NCBI GenBank assembly: GCA_002383325.1
Contig: DFYJ01000106.1
Coordinates: 1-5,972, forward strand
Length of the DNA stretch: 5,972 bases
Source: Candidatus Aminicenantes bacterium UBA4085
GTDB taxonomy: Bacteria > Acidobacteriota > Aminicenantia > Aminicenantales > UBA4085
Direction: 5' to 3'
Shown piece after piece: positions 5,712-5,972 of this stretch. Both the position numbers and the translations under genes were made by a program. How positions within the stretch are numbered: the stretch's first letter is position 1; every line of letters starts with the position of its first letter. The notes beneath the pieces were generated by a model, which was given only the letters and a program-made list of their open reading frames with translations, searched no databases and was not told the DNA's origin.

Positions 5712-5747
5712 CATCTCTGTCGTGAGCAATAAGGGAGCGGTGATCGA

Positions 5748-5778
5748 GGGGCGGCTGCCCGCGGGCCGCCCCGGTTTT
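5748..5778 (+). terminator. Rho-independent terminator
   Basis: An 8-bp perfect GC stem, GGGGCGGC (5748-5755) with GCCGCCCC (5765-5772), has a 9-nt loop and is followed by GGTTTT (T-run 5775-5778). It lies between two convergent genes. The T-run serves the plus strand; the minus strand reads the same hairpin without a clear T-run. Confidence 0.6.
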
Positions 5779-5795
5779 CCGCCCAGCCGGTCAGG

Positions 5796-5972
5796 TCAGC
5801 AATCCTCGAATGCAGCAGCCATCAGGGCGAAGGCAGTGGCCACGAAGAACCTTCCGAACAGGATCACGATGGGCCACGGCCTCCTCTGAGCGAAGTAGCC
5901 CAGGCTGGAGATGATGGAATAGGGGACCATCCCGCCGGAGACCAGGAAAAGATTTCGGCCCGGCCGGGGGGG
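5796..5972 (-). CDS. C-terminal fragment of a small integral membrane protein, unidentified
   Basis: Read on the minus strand, this frame is open from the right edge to a TGA (complement at 5796-5798), giving the last 58 residues of a longer protein. Two hydrophobic stretches are visible: NLFLVSGGMVPYSIISSLGY and, after a positively charged loop (FAQRRPWP), IVILFGRFFVATAFALMAAA. The end is a short acidic tail, FEDC. The loop between the helices carries two arginines, which by the positive-inside rule would place it in the cytoplasm. The gene converges on the propeller gene and may share its intergenic hairpin. I do not recognise a family from this fragment, and its start is beyond the window. 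Confidence 0.55.
   Translation of the reverse strand, partial: PPRPGRNLFLVSGGMVPYSIISSLGYFAQRRPWPIVILFGRFFVATAFALMAAAFEDC

Overview
The window is GC-rich bacterial DNA with densely packed plus-strand genes. A tungsten/molybdenum aldehyde:ferredoxin oxidoreductase points to an anaerobic or fermentative organism. A cohesin-like C-terminus at the left edge, and a secreted protein combining a TolB-like propeller with a PPNHKMVPV-type Ig-like domain on the right, recall Acidobacteriota, Aminicenantes and similar environmental lineages. That placement is an inference from gene style, not from a marker gene.

Left edge (to 467): the 3' end of a plus-strand gene whose last domain looks like a cohesin fold, as found at the end of some type II secretins. 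A GC-rich hairpin follows.

Core (about 499-4610): a four-gene cluster, all on the plus strand. It encodes a THEP1-like P-loop NTPase, a MoaD/ThiS-like sulfur carrier that overlaps it by 17 bp, an AOR-family tungstopterin oxidoreductase after a 68-bp gap, and a 440-residue class II (FucA/AraD-type) aldolase whose TTG start overlaps the AOR stop as TTGA. The likely logic is that MoaD, and perhaps the NTPase, supports pterin cofactor assembly for AOR, while the aldolase releases an aldehyde that AOR oxidises with ferredoxin. The aldolase is a tandem duplication: the N-terminal copy keeps every catalytic residue and the C-terminal copy has lost most of them.

Intergenic 4611-4854: lower GC than the operon. 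It has a 9-bp direct repeat spaced exactly 30 bp, a perfect TTGACA -35 box, a 15-bp inverted repeat and a strong Shine-Dalgarno sequence. No gene is supported here.

Right part (4855-5685): a secreted beta-propeller/Ig-like protein gene broken twice. The first break is at a T7 run inside the signal peptide. The second, near 5370-5380, probably also marks missing propeller blades. It is a pseudogene, or a gene damaged by sequencing or assembly errors. A rho-independent terminator follows, and then the C-terminal end of a convergent minus-strand membrane protein runs off the right edge.
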